A stretch of 64,000 nt of DNA. It comes from Alloalcanivorax dieselolei B5 (GTDB lineage Bacteria > Pseudomonadota > Gammaproteobacteria > Pseudomonadales > Alcanivoracaceae). The notes below the pieces were generated by a model that did not search any database, was not told where the DNA came from, and saw nothing but the letters and a program-made list of their open reading frames with translations. The translations under genes were made by a program, and so were the position numbers. How positions within the stretch are numbered: the first letter of the stretch is position 1; every line of letters starts with the position of its first letter. The stretch spans positions 434,001 through 498,000 of the forward strand of contig NC_018691.1 in the NCBI RefSeq assembly GCF_000300005.1. Direction: 5' to 3'. Shown one piece after another: positions 45,701 through 54,006 of the stretch.

Positions 45701-46456
45701 TCAACTGTCCGTGGGCGCCCCGTCCGCCTCGCCATCCGCCCGCCAGCACTGCTCGCGCATCATCGGAGCCCCTTCCCGGGGTAGCAGCACCGCCGAACTG
45801 GCGCGGGTGCCGTACTGTTGCGACTGAATGAAGATCGGCGCCACCAGCCGTTCCAGCTCCCGCTCCACGCCGGTATCCGGCAGGTCTTCTTCCGGCGGCT
45901 GGTAAGGGTCCACCACCACGCCGAGCAGATCGCGGAGAGAGGGTGTGTTGGGTGGGGCGCCCTCCAGCGCCCGGGCCAGCCGCTGCTTGCCCCGTTCCAC
46001 CTTGGGCCAGGGATCGTCCAGGACGCCGTTGGAAAGACCGTGCAGGCCCGGTTTCACCGGCTGCGCCGCTGGCCCCCGGTTACTCAGGTACCACAGGCTT
46101 TCACGGTCGCCCACCAGCAGATTGAAACCGGAGTAAAGATGCTCTTCCGCTTCCAGCGAAAGACAGAACAATTCCGGACTCTGATGGCTCTCCAGGAAGG
46201 CCTGTGGCAGCAACCCCCGGGACAGCTCGCCGACGGTGCGTTCGGCCACCGGCTCGCGGTAATTGGTGACCACCGCGAAACGGCCGTCGCGATGGATGCC
46301 CAGCCAGGTACCGCCGGCCCGCAAATCCAGGCCGCAGAACACATCGCCGCGCCAGCGGGCGGGCTCCGCCGGGCGCTGGTGGAATTCGTCACGATTGGCG
46401 GAAACCGCCAGAGGGTAGGCATCGCCGGGCTGCCAGCGGAACAAAACAATACACAT
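45701..46456 (-). CDS. NRDE (TANGO2-like) family protein
   Basis: A 251-residue protein starting MCIVLFRW with the name-giving motif ANRDEFHQRP near residues 19-28. It also has GGTWLGIHRDGRFAVVTNYR near 48-67 and NLLVGDRESLWYLSNRG. The family (eukaryotic TANGO2, bacterial NRDE proteins) has been linked to heme handling, but a biochemical role is not certain. The Cys2 position is conserved. Confidence 0.88.
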   Translation of the reverse strand: MCIVLFRWQPGDAYPLAVSANRDEFHQRPAEPARWRGDVFCGLDLRAGGTWLGIHRDGRFAVVTNYREPVAERTVGELSRGLLPQAFLESHQSPELFCLSLEAEEHLYSGFNLLVGDRESLWYLSNRGPAAQPVKPGLHGLSNGVLDDPWPKVERGKQRLARALEGAPPNTPSLRDLLGVVVDPYQPPEEDLPDTGVERELERLVAPIFIQSQQYGTRASSAVLLPREGAPMMREQCWRADGEADGAPTDS

Positions 46457-46605
46457 GGGCGTCTCTTTCTGGATCGGAAACGGAATCGGGAAAACGGTCC
46501 GCTTAACTGCTAGCATACCGGCTCGGCGCGTACCTGGCGAAAGCGGTCGGTGGCGCGGTGCTTTATTTGTTTGCCTGATCTGTTTACCAGAGGAATGGGC
46601 CCGCC

Positions 46606-47403
46606 ATGACCCTGTTTTTGATCTGTGCCCTGATCGGGGTTTTCGCCGGCCTGTTGGGCGGCGCTCTGGGGCTTGGTGGTGGTGTGGTGATCGTGCCGCC
46701 GCTGATTTACCTTTATCACGCCATGGGCATCGACCCGCAGGTGGTGGCCCAACTGGCGGTGGGGACCTCGCTGTGCACCATCATCGTCACCTCGATCAGT
46801 TCCGTGCAGGCGCACCACCGTGCCGGCTTCGTGCGCTGGCCAGTGGCGTTTCGGCTCGGTGTCGGTATCGTGGTGGGGGCGCTGATCGGCGCGGTTATCG
46901 CCGACCAGCTGTCCGGACCGATGCTGACCCGGTTGTTCGGCGTGTTCGCGGTGCTGGTGGCGTTGCAGATGCTGCTCAGCGGCCGCCGCAAGCAGCAGCA
47001 GGGCGAGGAACGGGTGCCCGGCGGTGCCGGCCTTGCCGGGGCCGGCGGTGTGATCGGTACTATCTCCAGCCTGTTTGGTATCGGTGGCGGTTCGTTGACC
47101 GTCCCGTTTCTGTCCTGGTGCCGGCTGCCGATGCAAAATGCGGTGGCGATCTCCGCCGCCTGTGGACTGCCCATCGCGCTGGCCGGCACGCTGGGCTTCA
47201 TGGTCACCGGTTGGGGCAAGCCGGGATTGCCGGAATGGACGCTGGGTTATGTGTATTTTCCGGCGGCGCTGGCCATCGTCGTCACCAGTTTCCCGATGGC
47301 CCGGGTGGGCGCGCGGCTCAGTCACCGCCTGCCCTCCGCCACCCTGAAGCGTATTTTCGCCGTGGTGCTGATCGTGATCGGCACTGAACTGATGCTTGGT
47401 TAG
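46606..47403 (+). CDS. TSUP (TauE/SafE) family exporter (second copy)
   Basis: Inner-membrane protein of 265 residues with two homologous halves, [19 protein letters not shown] (19-37) and [19 protein letters not shown] (about 154-172), which are the TSUP repeat signatures. It starts the TSUP-lgt-thyA-folA run, a conserved Pseudomonas order (PA0340-PA0342). It differs from the YfcA-like copy at 12895-13662. Confidence 0.88.
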   Translation: MTLFLICALIGVFAGLLGGALGLGGGVVIVPPLIYLYHAMGIDPQVVAQLAVGTSLCTIIVTSISSVQAHHRAGFVRWPVAFRLGVGIVVGALIGAVIADQLSGPMLTRLFGVFAVLVALQMLLSGRRKQQQGEERVPGGAGLAGAGGVIGTISSLFGIGGGSLTVPFLSWCRLPMQNAVAISAACGLPIALAGTLGFMVTGWGKPGLPEWTLGYVYFPAALAIVVTSFPMARVGARLSHRLPSATLKRIFAVVLIVIGTELMLG

Positions 47404-47413
47404 GGAGCCTTTG

Positions 47414-48211
47414 ATGACCTTCCCGCAAATCGATCCCGTGCTGGTCTCCCTGGGGCCGTTGCAGATTCACTGGTACGGGCTGATGTACATGATCGGCTTC
47501 GTCGGCGGCTGGTGGCTGGCGAAGACGCGAGCGCAGCGGCCCGACAGCGGCTGGACCCGGGAGCAGGTCAACGACCTGCTGTTCTACATGGCGCTGGGGG
47601 TGATCCTTGGTGGCCGCGTCGGTTATGTGCTGTTTTACGGCTTTGACCGCTTCCTGGATAACCCGCTGTGGCTGTTCCAGATCTGGACCGGCGGCATGAG
47701 CTTCCATGGCGGCGCCCTGGGCGTGTTGTTCGCGTTCTGGCTGTTCGCCCGTCGCACCGGCAAGCGCTATTTTCAGGTGGCGGACTTCGCCGTGCCGATG
47801 GTGCCCATTGGGCTGGGGGCCGGCCGGTTCGGTAATTTCATCAACGGTGAATTGTGGGGGCGCGCCTCGGACATGCCCTGGGCCATGGTCTTCCCCACCG
47901 ACCCCATGGGCGTGTCGCGCCATCCTTCCCAGCTCTATGAGTTTTTCCTGGAAGGCGTGGTGCTGTTCCTGGTGCTGTGGATCTACTCCGCCAAACCACG
48001 GCCGGCGGGCTCGGTCACCGGCCTTTTTGGGATCGGCTATGGGCTTTCGCGGATCTTGGTGGAGTTTTTCCGCGAGCCGGATGCGCACATCGGTTACCTG
48101 GCCGGCGGCTGGCTGACCATGGGGATGCTGTTGAGCCTTCCCATGGTGCTGATCGGTGCCGCCATGGTGGTCTGGGCCTATCGACATGATCAACGGAGAG
48201 CGGCGGTATGA
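47414..48211 (+). CDS. lgt: Prolipoprotein diacylglyceryl transferase
   Basis: First enzyme of lipoprotein maturation; it moves diacylglyceryl from phosphatidylglycerol to the lipobox Cys. The 265-residue inner-membrane protein has seven helices and the Lgt signature [14 protein letters not shown]. It also has YGLMYMIGF near the start, the His in MSFHGGALG, and the RHPSQLYE motif. The ATG at 47414 has AGGGAG upstream. It overlaps thyA by four bases (ATGA). Confidence 0.95.
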   Translation: MTFPQIDPVLVSLGPLQIHWYGLMYMIGFVGGWWLAKTRAQRPDSGWTREQVNDLLFYMALGVILGGRVGYVLFYGFDRFLDNPLWLFQIWTGGMSFHGGALGVLFAFWLFARRTGKRYFQVADFAVPMVPIGLGAGRFGNFINGELWGRASDMPWAMVFPTDPMGVSRHPSQLYEFFLEGVVLFLVLWIYSAKPRPAGSVTGLFGIGYGLSRILVEFFREPDAHIGYLAGGWLTMGMLLSLPMVLIGAAMVVWAYRHDQRRAAV

Positions 48212-49041
48212 AGCAATATCTCGATCTGCTGCGCGAGGTGCGCGAGCAGGGCGTGCAGAAAGGGGATCGTACCGGCACCGGTACTTTGTCTCTGTTCGGT
48301 TACCAGATGCGCTTCGATCTGCGCGACGGTTTCCCGTTACTGACCACCAAGAAGGTGCATCTCAAGTCCATCATCCATGAGCTGCTGTGGTTCCTGGCCG
48401 GTGATACCAATATCGGCTATTTAAAGGACAACGGGGTGTCGATCTGGGATGAGTGGGCCACCGAAGAGGGTGACCTGGGGCCGGTGTACGGGGCGCAGTG
48501 GCGTTCCTGGGCGACGCCGGACGGCCGTGTCATCGACCAGATCAGTGAGGTGCTGGAAGAGATCCGCCGCAATCCGGACTCCCGGCGGCTGATAGTGAGC
48601 GCCTGGAATCCGGCGGTGTTGCCGGACCCGGCGAGGGCGCCGGATCAGAACGCGGCGCAAGGCCGGCAGGCGTTGCCGCCCTGCCATTGCCTGTTCCAGT
48701 TTTACGTGTCCGACGGCCGGCTCAGCTGCCAGCTTTATCAGCGCAGCGCAGACGTGTTCCTGGGCGTGCCCTTCAACATCGCCTCCTATGCGCTGCTGAC
48801 CCTGATGATGGCCCAGGTCTGTGATCTGCAGCCGGGGGTGTTCGTGCACACCCTGGGCGATGCCCATCTCTACAGCAATCACCTGGAACAGGCGGAGACG
48901 CAACTGGCGCGGGAGCCCCGTGCTCTGCCCACCATGCAGCTCAATCCGCGGGTGCGGGATCTGTTCGCCTTCCGCTATGAGGATTTCACCCTGGAAGGCT
49001 ATGATCCTCACCCCCTGATCAAGGCGCCGATCGCGGTATGA
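48208..49041 (+). CDS. thyA: Thymidylate synthase
   Basis: Makes dTMP from dUMP with methylene-tetrahydrofolate. The 277-residue protein has catalytic Cys159 in [12 protein letters not shown], the [10 protein letters not shown] segment, [21 protein letters not shown] and the folate-binding C-terminus. It is 13 residues longer than the E. coli enzyme (264) because of an insertion at about 139-152 ([16 protein letters not shown]) just before the catalytic loop. Coupled to lgt and folA by four-base overlaps. Confidence 0.95.
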   Translation: MKQYLDLLREVREQGVQKGDRTGTGTLSLFGYQMRFDLRDGFPLLTTKKVHLKSIIHELLWFLAGDTNIGYLKDNGVSIWDEWATEEGDLGPVYGAQWRSWATPDGRVIDQISEVLEEIRRNPDSRRLIVSAWNPAVLPDPARAPDQNAAQGRQALPPCHCLFQFYVSDGRLSCQLYQRSADVFLGVPFNIASYALLTLMMAQVCDLQPGVFVHTLGDAHLYSNHLEQAETQLAREPRALPTMQLNPRVRDLFAFRYEDFTLEGYDPHPLIKAPIAV

Positions 49042-49565
49042 ACGACAGCAACGAACAAGGCGTGCGAGTGGCGATGATCGTGGCCATGGCCCGTAATCGG
49101 GTGATCGGCCGCGACAACAAGCTGCCCTGGTATCTGCCCAACGATCTCAAGTACTTCAAGCGCACCACTTTGGGAAAACCGGTGGTGATGGGGCGGCTGA
49201 CCTGGGAGTCCCTGGGGCGGCCGTTGCCGGGCCGCACCAACATCGTCATCAGCCGGGATCCGCACTACCAGGCCGAGGGCGCTAAAGTGGTGGCGGATCT
49301 GGATCAGGCTTTGGAACTGGCGGGGAACGTGGCGTTCATCGACGGTCAGGATGAAGTGATGATCCTGGGCGGCGCGCAGATCTATGCCCTGGCGCTGCCG
49401 CGGGCGGACCGGCTCTATATCACCGAAGTGCAGGCGGATGTGGATGGGGATGCCTGGTTCCCGCGGTGGGACCGGTCGCAGTGGGTGGAGCGGGGCCGGG
49501 AATCCTTCAAGGCGGAAGGCCCGAACCCGTACGATTACGATTTCGTGGTTTTCGACCGTTGCTGA
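49038..49565 (+). CDS. folA: Dihydrofolate reductase
   Basis: Regenerates tetrahydrofolate consumed by ThyA, encoded directly before it. The 175-residue protein has [28 protein letters not shown] (substrate Asp in the NDL position), [24 protein letters not shown] and [10 protein letters not shown] for NADPH binding. The N-terminus is about nine residues longer than E. coli FolA. Its last 31 bases overlap the convergent XRE gene. Confidence 0.95.
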   Translation: MNDSNEQGVRVAMIVAMARNRVIGRDNKLPWYLPNDLKYFKRTTLGKPVVMGRLTWESLGRPLPGRTNIVISRDPHYQAEGAKVVADLDQALELAGNVAFIDGQDEVMILGGAQIYALALPRADRLYITEVQADVDGDAWFPRWDRSQWVERGRESFKAEGPNPYDYDFVVFDRC

Positions 49566-49927
49566 CGGCGGCGGGCGGCGGGCGTGCGTTTGGCCAGAAC
49601 CCGGGCCATTTCCACCAGCGTGATGCGATCCGCCGGGCTCATGGTGCCGACCACCGACAGTAATTCCCGGGTATGTTTGTCGAAGGCGGCGGCGGGGTCG
49701 CTCAAGGCCGTGCCGCTGCGGCCTTGCAGCTCCTGAAAGAACTCCGCCAGCGTCATTTCCAGGGCATCACAAAGCCGCCCCAGCCGTTGTACCGTGACGT
49801 CCTGCCGATTGCGCTCGATGCGCGACAGATTACCCGCGTCGGTATCCGCCCGGAACGCCACGTCCTCGAGAGTTTCGTTGCGGCTTAGCCGCCGCCTTTT
49901 CAAGATGCCGCCGATGTCCGTGTCCAT
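49535..49927 (-). CDS. XRE-family regulator 1 (C-protein-like)
   Basis: DNA-binding protein of 130 residues. The helix-turn-helix occupies about 15-60 (ETLEDVAFRADTDAGNLSRIERNRQDVTVQRLGRL), followed by a short conserved tail (LSDPAAAFDKHTREL) and a basic C-terminus. The paralogue at 50052-50405 shares the recognition segment GNLSRIERNRQD and the DPxAAFDK block, so both should bind the same DNA. Three TTGC-N6-GCAA palindromes lie upstream, suggesting autoregulation. The ATG giving MDTDIGG is chosen by alignment with the paralogue. Confidence 0.85.
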   Translation of the reverse strand: MDTDIGGILKRRRLSRNETLEDVAFRADTDAGNLSRIERNRQDVTVQRLGRLCDALEMTLAEFFQELQGRSGTALSDPAAAFDKHTRELLSVVGTMSPADRITLVEMARVLAKRTPAARRRQQRSKTTKS

Positions 49928-49970
49928 GGAATAAGTGTCCGGAAGCGCTCTTTTGCCTGCCATGACCTAT

Positions 49971-50039
49971 TTGCAAGAATGCAAAAGAGCGAATTTGCAT
50001 TTATGCAATAATAGAGCAGACGCTCTTGCCATTGCGCAA
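49971..50039. promoter_or_regulatory. Operator triplet before XRE 1: three TTGC-N6-GCAA palindromes
   Basis: Copies at 49971-49984, 49995-50008 and 50026-50039 each read TTGC-N6-GCAA, with start-to-start spacings of 24 and 31 bases. The first two are separated by AAGAGCGAAT. They fill the region between the XRE 1 start and the XRE 2 stop. They are predicted binding sites of the XRE pair. Confidence 0.72.
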
Positions 50040-50051
50040 GGTAAATCGTGC

Positions 50052-50405
50052 TCAGGCCAGCCGGCCGCTTTTGGCGATGGTTTCGGTGACTTCCAGAATC
50101 AGGCGGCGCCGGGTCGGCGGGACGGTCTTGAGCGTCTTCAACAGCCAGCGGGTTTCCTTGTCGAAAGCCGCGGTGGGATCGCTGAGCCGACTGCCGCCGG
50201 CCCGCTTCTCCAGCTCCGCGAAGAACTCGGAAAGGCTTATTTCCAGGGCTTCGCACAATTTGATCAGGCGATTGACGGAAAGATCCTGACGGTTGCGCTC
50301 GATGCGGGACAAATTGCCCGGATCGGTGCCCGCGCGAAACGCCACCTCTTCCAGAGTTTCTTTGCGGCGCTCACGCCGTTCCTTGAGTAGTGCCCCGATA
50401 TCCAT
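50052..50405 (-). CDS. XRE-family regulator 2 (C-protein-like paralogue)
   Basis: Helix-turn-helix protein of 117 residues (HTH about 15-55, KETLEEVAFRAGTDPGNLSRIERNRQDLSVNRLIKL). It is paralogous to XRE 1 and lacks its basic tail. It stands between XRE 1 and the divergent methyltransferase. Three palindromes precede it with the same spacing as for XRE 1. In restriction-modification loci small XRE controllers time expression; here they would act on a solitary methyltransferase. The start MDIGALLKERR is set by alignment. Confidence 0.85.
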   Translation of the reverse strand: MDIGALLKERRERRKETLEEVAFRAGTDPGNLSRIERNRQDLSVNRLIKLCEALEISLSEFFAELEKRAGGSRLSDPTAAFDKETRWLLKTLKTVPPTRRRLILEVTETIAKSGRLA

Positions 50406-50448
50406 GACGAAAGTTTCATAGGCTGCTGTCCGGGGCACAATGACATAA

Positions 50449-50517
50449 TTGCAACATCGCAAAGAGCGACATTTGCAATTGAGCAAAGAGAGCTGCATCA
50501 CATTTGTTGAATTGCAA
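50449..50517. promoter_or_regulatory. Operator triplet before XRE 2
   Basis: TTGC-N6-GCAA at 50449-50462 and 50473-50486, and the near-copy TTGT-N6-GCAA at 50504-50517. Start-to-start spacings are again 24 and 31 bases, identical to the XRE 1 triplet, and AGAGCGACAT separates the first two. The whole arrangement looks duplicated together with its gene. Confidence 0.72.
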
Positions 50518-50554
50518 GGCGATGACTTGCTGGTCGCTCTAATTTATTTCCATA

Positions 50555-50568
50555 TTGCGTTTATGCAA
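50555..50568. promoter_or_regulatory. TTGC-N6-GCAA site upstream of the methyltransferase
   Basis: TTGCGTTTATGCAA, 84 bases before the methyltransferase ATG, is positioned to control the divergent methyltransferase transcript. A related copy, TTGCAAATTCGCAA, lies inside the coding region at 50713-50726. Confidence 0.65.
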
Positions 50569-50652
50569 ACCAAAATGCTCTGCTTCGTGCTACGGTCACT
50601 CCACGGAGGGACCGTGGAAAAGTCGGTAATTAAAGAGCGAAGTGAGCACTGA
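50563..50652 (+). CDS. Possible 29-residue leader peptide coupled to the methyltransferase
   Basis: An ATG at 50563 opens 29 codons (MQTKMLCFVLRSLHGGTVEK and following) whose TGA overlaps the methyltransferase ATG as TGATG. The frame stays open further upstream. No SD is clear. A perfect hairpin (TCCACGG-AGGGA-CCGTGGA, 50600-50618) lies inside it. It may be a translated leader that couples or attenuates methyltransferase synthesis, or it may be chance. Confidence 0.3.
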   Translation: MQTKMLCFVLRSLHGGTVEKSVIKERSEH

Positions 50653-52073
50653 TGGATATGGATGGGGCTGCTGTTCTTGATTTTTACTATAGACCTTCCA
50701 ACAAGAATGATTTTGCAAATTCGCAAACCGGATTTTCCCTCAACGACCCTCGTGACAATGGCGGTTTCGGCCTTTACTGGCCAGGCAAGGAGGCCATGCT
50801 TGCCGAGTTGGCCCGGGTGCCCGCTGGCCGCCTGGAACGCCTGGGGCGGCCGCCGCTGACCAGCGGGGCGGCCCCTCATCGCATCATCGAAGGCGACAAC
50901 CTGGCGGTGCTGCATCATCTGCAGCCGGAACTGCGCGGCCAGGTGAAAATGATCTATATCGATCCGCCCTATAATACCGGCCGGGGCTTTTTGTATCCGG
51001 ACAATTATCGCCATTCCGTGGCCGCTTATCTGGCCCTGGCCGGTGACACCGGCGAGAACGATGACAGTGGCCGCCTGCATGCGCGCTGGCTGAACATGAT
51101 GTACCCGCGTCTGCTGCTGGCGCGGGAGTTGTTGCGCGATGACGGGGTACTGTTCGTCAGCATCGACGATCATGAAGTGCATACCCTGCGCATGATTCTC
51201 GACGAGATCTTCGGCCCGGACAATTTCGTCGCCACTTTTCCCTGGCAGTCGCGCACCTCACGGCAAAACGACACCGACCTGAGTGTGCAGCACGAATACG
51301 TCCTGGCCTATGCGCGGGTTCGGCGCCGCCAACAGCGGCGTCTGACCGCCAGTAATCAGGATGTCTGGGATCGCCTACCGGGGTTCGCGGTGCGCCCCGG
51401 CCCGCTGATCGATGAGCGTTACAGCAATCCGGATGACGACCCGCGCGGCCCCTGGAAGCTGGACCCCTTCGACGCGCCCAACCGCCGCCCGGGGCTGACC
51501 TACGCGATCACCAATCCGAACACTGGCGAGACATTCTGGCCGCCAGAGGGGCGTTGCTGGCGTACCGGCGAGGATCGGTTCAAGGAACTGAACGGGCAGG
51601 GGCGCATCCTGTTCGGACGGCGTGGACGCGGCCGGCCGCAACTGAAAGTGTTCCTGCGCGAGAAGGCGCCTTTTGGCGAGGTGCCGGTGACCTGGCTGGA
51701 TGGGCACCGCTACGGCACCGCCCGCTCCGGCACCCAGGAGCTGCAGGCGCTGTTCGGTGGTCAGGCGCCGTTTTCCTATCCCAAGCCCACCCGTTTGATC
51801 CGCTTTCTGCTGGAGATTGCCACCGGGCCCAGGGACCTGGTGCTGGATTTCTTCGCCGGCAGCGGCACCACCGGGCAGGCGGTACTGGAATTGAACCGGG
51901 ATCAGCGCAGCCGACGCCGCTTCGTCCTGGTGCAGGGCAGTGAACCCACCGGTGATGCGCGCTGGCCCACCATCGCCGAACTGACCCGCGAACGGGTGCG
52001 GCGGGTATTGGAGCGGGACGCTTTGGTGAACCAGGGATTCCGGGCCCTGCGCTGGGTGCCGCGGGGCCGCTGA
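50652..52073 (+). CDS. Solitary type III-like (beta-class) DNA adenine methyltransferase
   Basis: Site-specific DNA methyltransferase of 473 residues. Catalytic motif IV DPPYNTG (104-110) precedes SAM motif I DFFAGSGTTG (399-408). That is the beta-class order seen in type III Mod subunits and related N6-adenine enzymes. The middle (about 195-380) should be the target-recognition region. No Res helicase-nuclease follows, and the next gene is an unrelated membrane protein on the other strand. Base composition equals that of its neighbours. It is divergent from two XRE regulators and surrounded by TTGC-N6-GCAA sites. The start has a weak SD but overlaps the leader stop. Confidence 0.88.
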   Translation: MDMDGAAVLDFYYRPSNKNDFANSQTGFSLNDPRDNGGFGLYWPGKEAMLAELARVPAGRLERLGRPPLTSGAAPHRIIEGDNLAVLHHLQPELRGQVKMIYIDPPYNTGRGFLYPDNYRHSVAAYLALAGDTGENDDSGRLHARWLNMMYPRLLLARELLRDDGVLFVSIDDHEVHTLRMILDEIFGPDNFVATFPWQSRTSRQNDTDLSVQHEYVLAYARVRRRQQRRLTASNQDVWDRLPGFAVRPGPLIDERYSNPDDDPRGPWKLDPFDAPNRRPGLTYAITNPNTGETFWPPEGRCWRTGEDRFKELNGQGRILFGRRGRGRPQLKVFLREKAPFGEVPVTWLDGHRYGTARSGTQELQALFGGQAPFSYPKPTRLIRFLLEIATGPRDLVLDFFAGSGTTGQAVLELNRDQRSRRRFVLVQGSEPTGDARWPTIAELTRERVRRVLERDALVNQGFRALRWVPRGR

Positions 52074-52076
52074 TGG

Positions 52077-52757
52077 TCAGGGCTGCTGGGTGCCGGGATC
52101 GTTCAGGAGCCAGAAGCGGAACACCACTACGTTGATCAGGGTGGTGATCAGGGAAGCCAGAACATTGATCACCAGGCCGACCCCGGCGCTTTCGCCAAGC
52201 AGGCCGGTGAACAGGGTATTGGCCAGGCCGATCAGACCAAACATCATCAGTCCGGTGAGGGCGATGGCACCCAGTAGCGGCCACTGGCACGGACCGCTGT
52301 ACTGGAAGGCGCCGCGCAAGGCGGCGATCGGGGACTGCCGGTGCAGCACGACCCGGAACGGGGCGAAGCACAGGCGGGCATAGACCCACAGAGCCGGAAA
52401 GAACAGCAGCGTCCAGCCCAGGGTGACGCCGATACCGATCAGAAAGTAGGTCAGCAGCAAGGCCGGGTACAGCATCAACGCGGGCAGGGTGCAAGCGATC
52501 ACACCTTGGGCGCGGCCCTGATGTATCGATGCCAGCTGCATGATCAACGCGCCCTCCGCCAGCGGCCGGATCAGCAGCATGACCAGGCCCACGCTCAGAT
52601 TGATACCGGTCAGTTGATCCCCATCGAACATCAGAAACGGGCCCATCACCCACTGCGCGGCTTCACCGAGCAGGGCGAAAGGGGCACTGATCAGAAACAG
52701 GGCGGCCAGGTGGCGTCGCCAGAAATATAGGGCTTCCTTGAGGCGCTCGAAGATCAT
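52077..52757 (-). CDS. Polytopic membrane protein, YciC/UPF0259-like
   Basis: Inner-membrane protein of 226 residues with five to six hydrophobic segments (LFLISAPFALLGEAAQWV, LMLYPALLLTYFLIGIGV, LLGAIALTGLMMFGLIGLA, LVINVLASLITTLINVVVF). The layout and the cytoplasmic FAPFRVVLHRQSPIAALRGAF loop resemble the YciC family, of unknown function. It is convergent with the methyltransferase, three bases apart. Confidence 0.65.
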   Translation of the reverse strand: MIFERLKEALYFWRRHLAALFLISAPFALLGEAAQWVMGPFLMFDGDQLTGINLSVGLVMLLIRPLAEGALIMQLASIHQGRAQGVIACTLPALMLYPALLLTYFLIGIGVTLGWTLLFFPALWVYARLCFAPFRVVLHRQSPIAALRGAFQYSGPCQWPLLGAIALTGLMMFGLIGLANTLFTGLLGESAGVGLVINVLASLITTLINVVVFRFWLLNDPGTQQP

Positions 52758-52893
52758 CGGTCTGCATGTCTGGAGGGTCGCGCGTCACCTTACTTGAGGC
52801 GCGAGGTCTTGGCTACCGGCCGGGAGTAAATCGCGCTCCGTCCTGTATCACAAGGGCCGCGTCAGCACGCTATTCGCGGCTAAAGCCCCCGAA

Positions 52894-53019
52894 CTACAAA
52901 GCCGCTGTAGGAGCTTGCCCTGCAAGCGAATCTCTTGAGGCCGGGCCCCTTCGCTTGCAAGGGAAGCTCCTACAGCGGCTTCGTGGCCTGGTCTGTGGAA
53001 GGCTGCCTTGGCAGCGAAT
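52894..53019. repeat. REP cluster 7: palindrome plus extra half-unit
   Basis: The arms 52894-52931 (GCCGCTGTAGGAGCTTGCCC) and 52949-52986 (TTCGCTTGCAAGGGAAGCTC) form the palindrome. A third half-element at 52992-53019 (CTGTGGAAGGCTGCCTTGGC) follows. It lies in the 286-base gap before the small hypothetical gene. Confidence 0.82.
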
Positions 53020-53043
53020 GGGGCACTGGCTCACCAGTCGCGA

Positions 53044-53562
53044 TCACCACCAGTACTTGCCCCAGTTCTCCGGGTTGGCCCAGAAGCGCGGATTATTCCA
53101 GGCGCGTTTGAAATTGTATGAATCCAGGTCGTAGCTATAGAGCAGAAGCTCTCTTTGATCGTGAGCGAAATGACCTTCCTCCCGGCAACCCAGAGCAAGG
53201 AAGCCATTGCTGGACCAGCGCAGTTTTTCCGGTGCCAGGTACGGTTGGTAGACCGCCACCAGGGAATCGGTGTGCAGGTTGCGCAGCAGGCCGATCAAGG
53301 ACTCACCGTCACGCTGGCTCATGTATTCCAACTGATCGGCGACGATCGCCATGTCCACCCGGTCGATGTGATCCAAAGCGTCGAAAGGGTTTTGTTCCTG
53401 GATGCGGATCAATTCGCAGTCATGATCGTCACACCAGTGTTCGGCGACCGGGACCGGGTTAAGGCTGACGGTGAGCAGGCGACGGGGCTGGTGGCTGTCG
53501 AGGATGGCAGCCAGTTTTTCTTGCGGCGTACGAATGGCGGAAGCAGCTATCGAAGTCATCAT
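53044..53562 (-). CDS. Hypothetical protein, DUF6231-like
   Basis: A 172-residue soluble protein. A Rossmann-like alternation is visible: ILDSHQPRRLLTVSLNP, DALDHIDRVDMAIVADQLEYM and LIGLLRNLHTDSLVAVYQPYL, resembling a reduced methyltransferase fold without a glycine-rich SAM loop. The C-terminus ends NPENWGKYWW, a strongly conserved-looking tryptophan tail. I do not recognise a function. Tandem ATGs at 53562/53559 are the likely start. It is divergent from hemP and may share iron control. Confidence 0.6.
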   Translation of the reverse strand: MMTSIAASAIRTPQEKLAAILDSHQPRRLLTVSLNPVPVAEHWCDDHDCELIRIQEQNPFDALDHIDRVDMAIVADQLEYMSQRDGESLIGLLRNLHTDSLVAVYQPYLAPEKLRWSSNGFLALGCREEGHFAHDQRELLLYSYDLDSYNFKRAWNNPRFWANPENWGKYWW

Positions 53563-53631
53563 GATTTCGAGTGTAACCAGGATCGAACGGCATCGCGAGA
53601 TGATCGAGGTCGGATTTCTTGTAAACAAAGG

Positions 53632-53669
53632 TTGACGGCGCTATTGAGGTGTGATGATAATCATTCTCA
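53632..53669 (+). promoter_or_regulatory. Fur box and promoter of hemP
   Basis: TTGACG (53632-53637), an 18-base spacer and GATAAT (53656-53661) form a good promoter. GTGATGATAATCATTCTCA at 53651-53669 matches the 19-bp Fur consensus GATAATGATAATCATTATC closely and covers the -10, so iron repression is expected. Confidence 0.82.
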
Positions 53670-53698
53670 GTTAAAGGATGAGCGAACAGGAGCCCGCC

Positions 53699-53881
53699 AT
53701 GTCGCAATGGAAAAAACCGGTGACCATCGCCACTCGCAGTGGCCGACGTATCGCCGTACAGGAAGACAGCGTCGCCAGCCGTGCCTTGCTCAACGCCGAT
53801 GGCAAACTCTGGATCGAGCACGGCGGCGAGCGTTACCTGTTACGGCGCACCGCCAACGACCGCTTGATTCTGACCAAATAG
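53699..53881 (+). CDS. hemP: Hemin uptake protein HemP
   Basis: Small protein of 60 residues with the HemP-family core SRALLNADGKLWIEHGGERYLLRRTANDRLILTK. HemP proteins assist heme uptake and act in some bacteria as activators of heme-receptor genes. The ATG at 53699 has AGGAG six bases upstream and gives the usual length; the ATG at 53678 would add seven residues. It lies directly under a Fur box and before a HemS-like gene. Confidence 0.9.
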   Translation: MSQWKKPVTIATRSGRRIAVQEDSVASRALLNADGKLWIEHGGERYLLRRTANDRLILTK

Positions 53882-54006
53882 CTTGATTCTGACTAACCAG
53901 AATGCCGGCCACGCCCGTGGCCCCAACAGTTCTCCCTGACTGTGGAAAGCCAGCCGCCGCCAGCTGCCCACACCCTAATTTCTTCGCGTACCTTGGAGGT
54001 AGGATC

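Noticed and set aside
49535-52073. XRE-methyltransferase locus as a prophage or integrative element
   Set aside because: No integrase, no direct-repeat boundaries, no structural genes, and the methyltransferase composition matches its neighbours.
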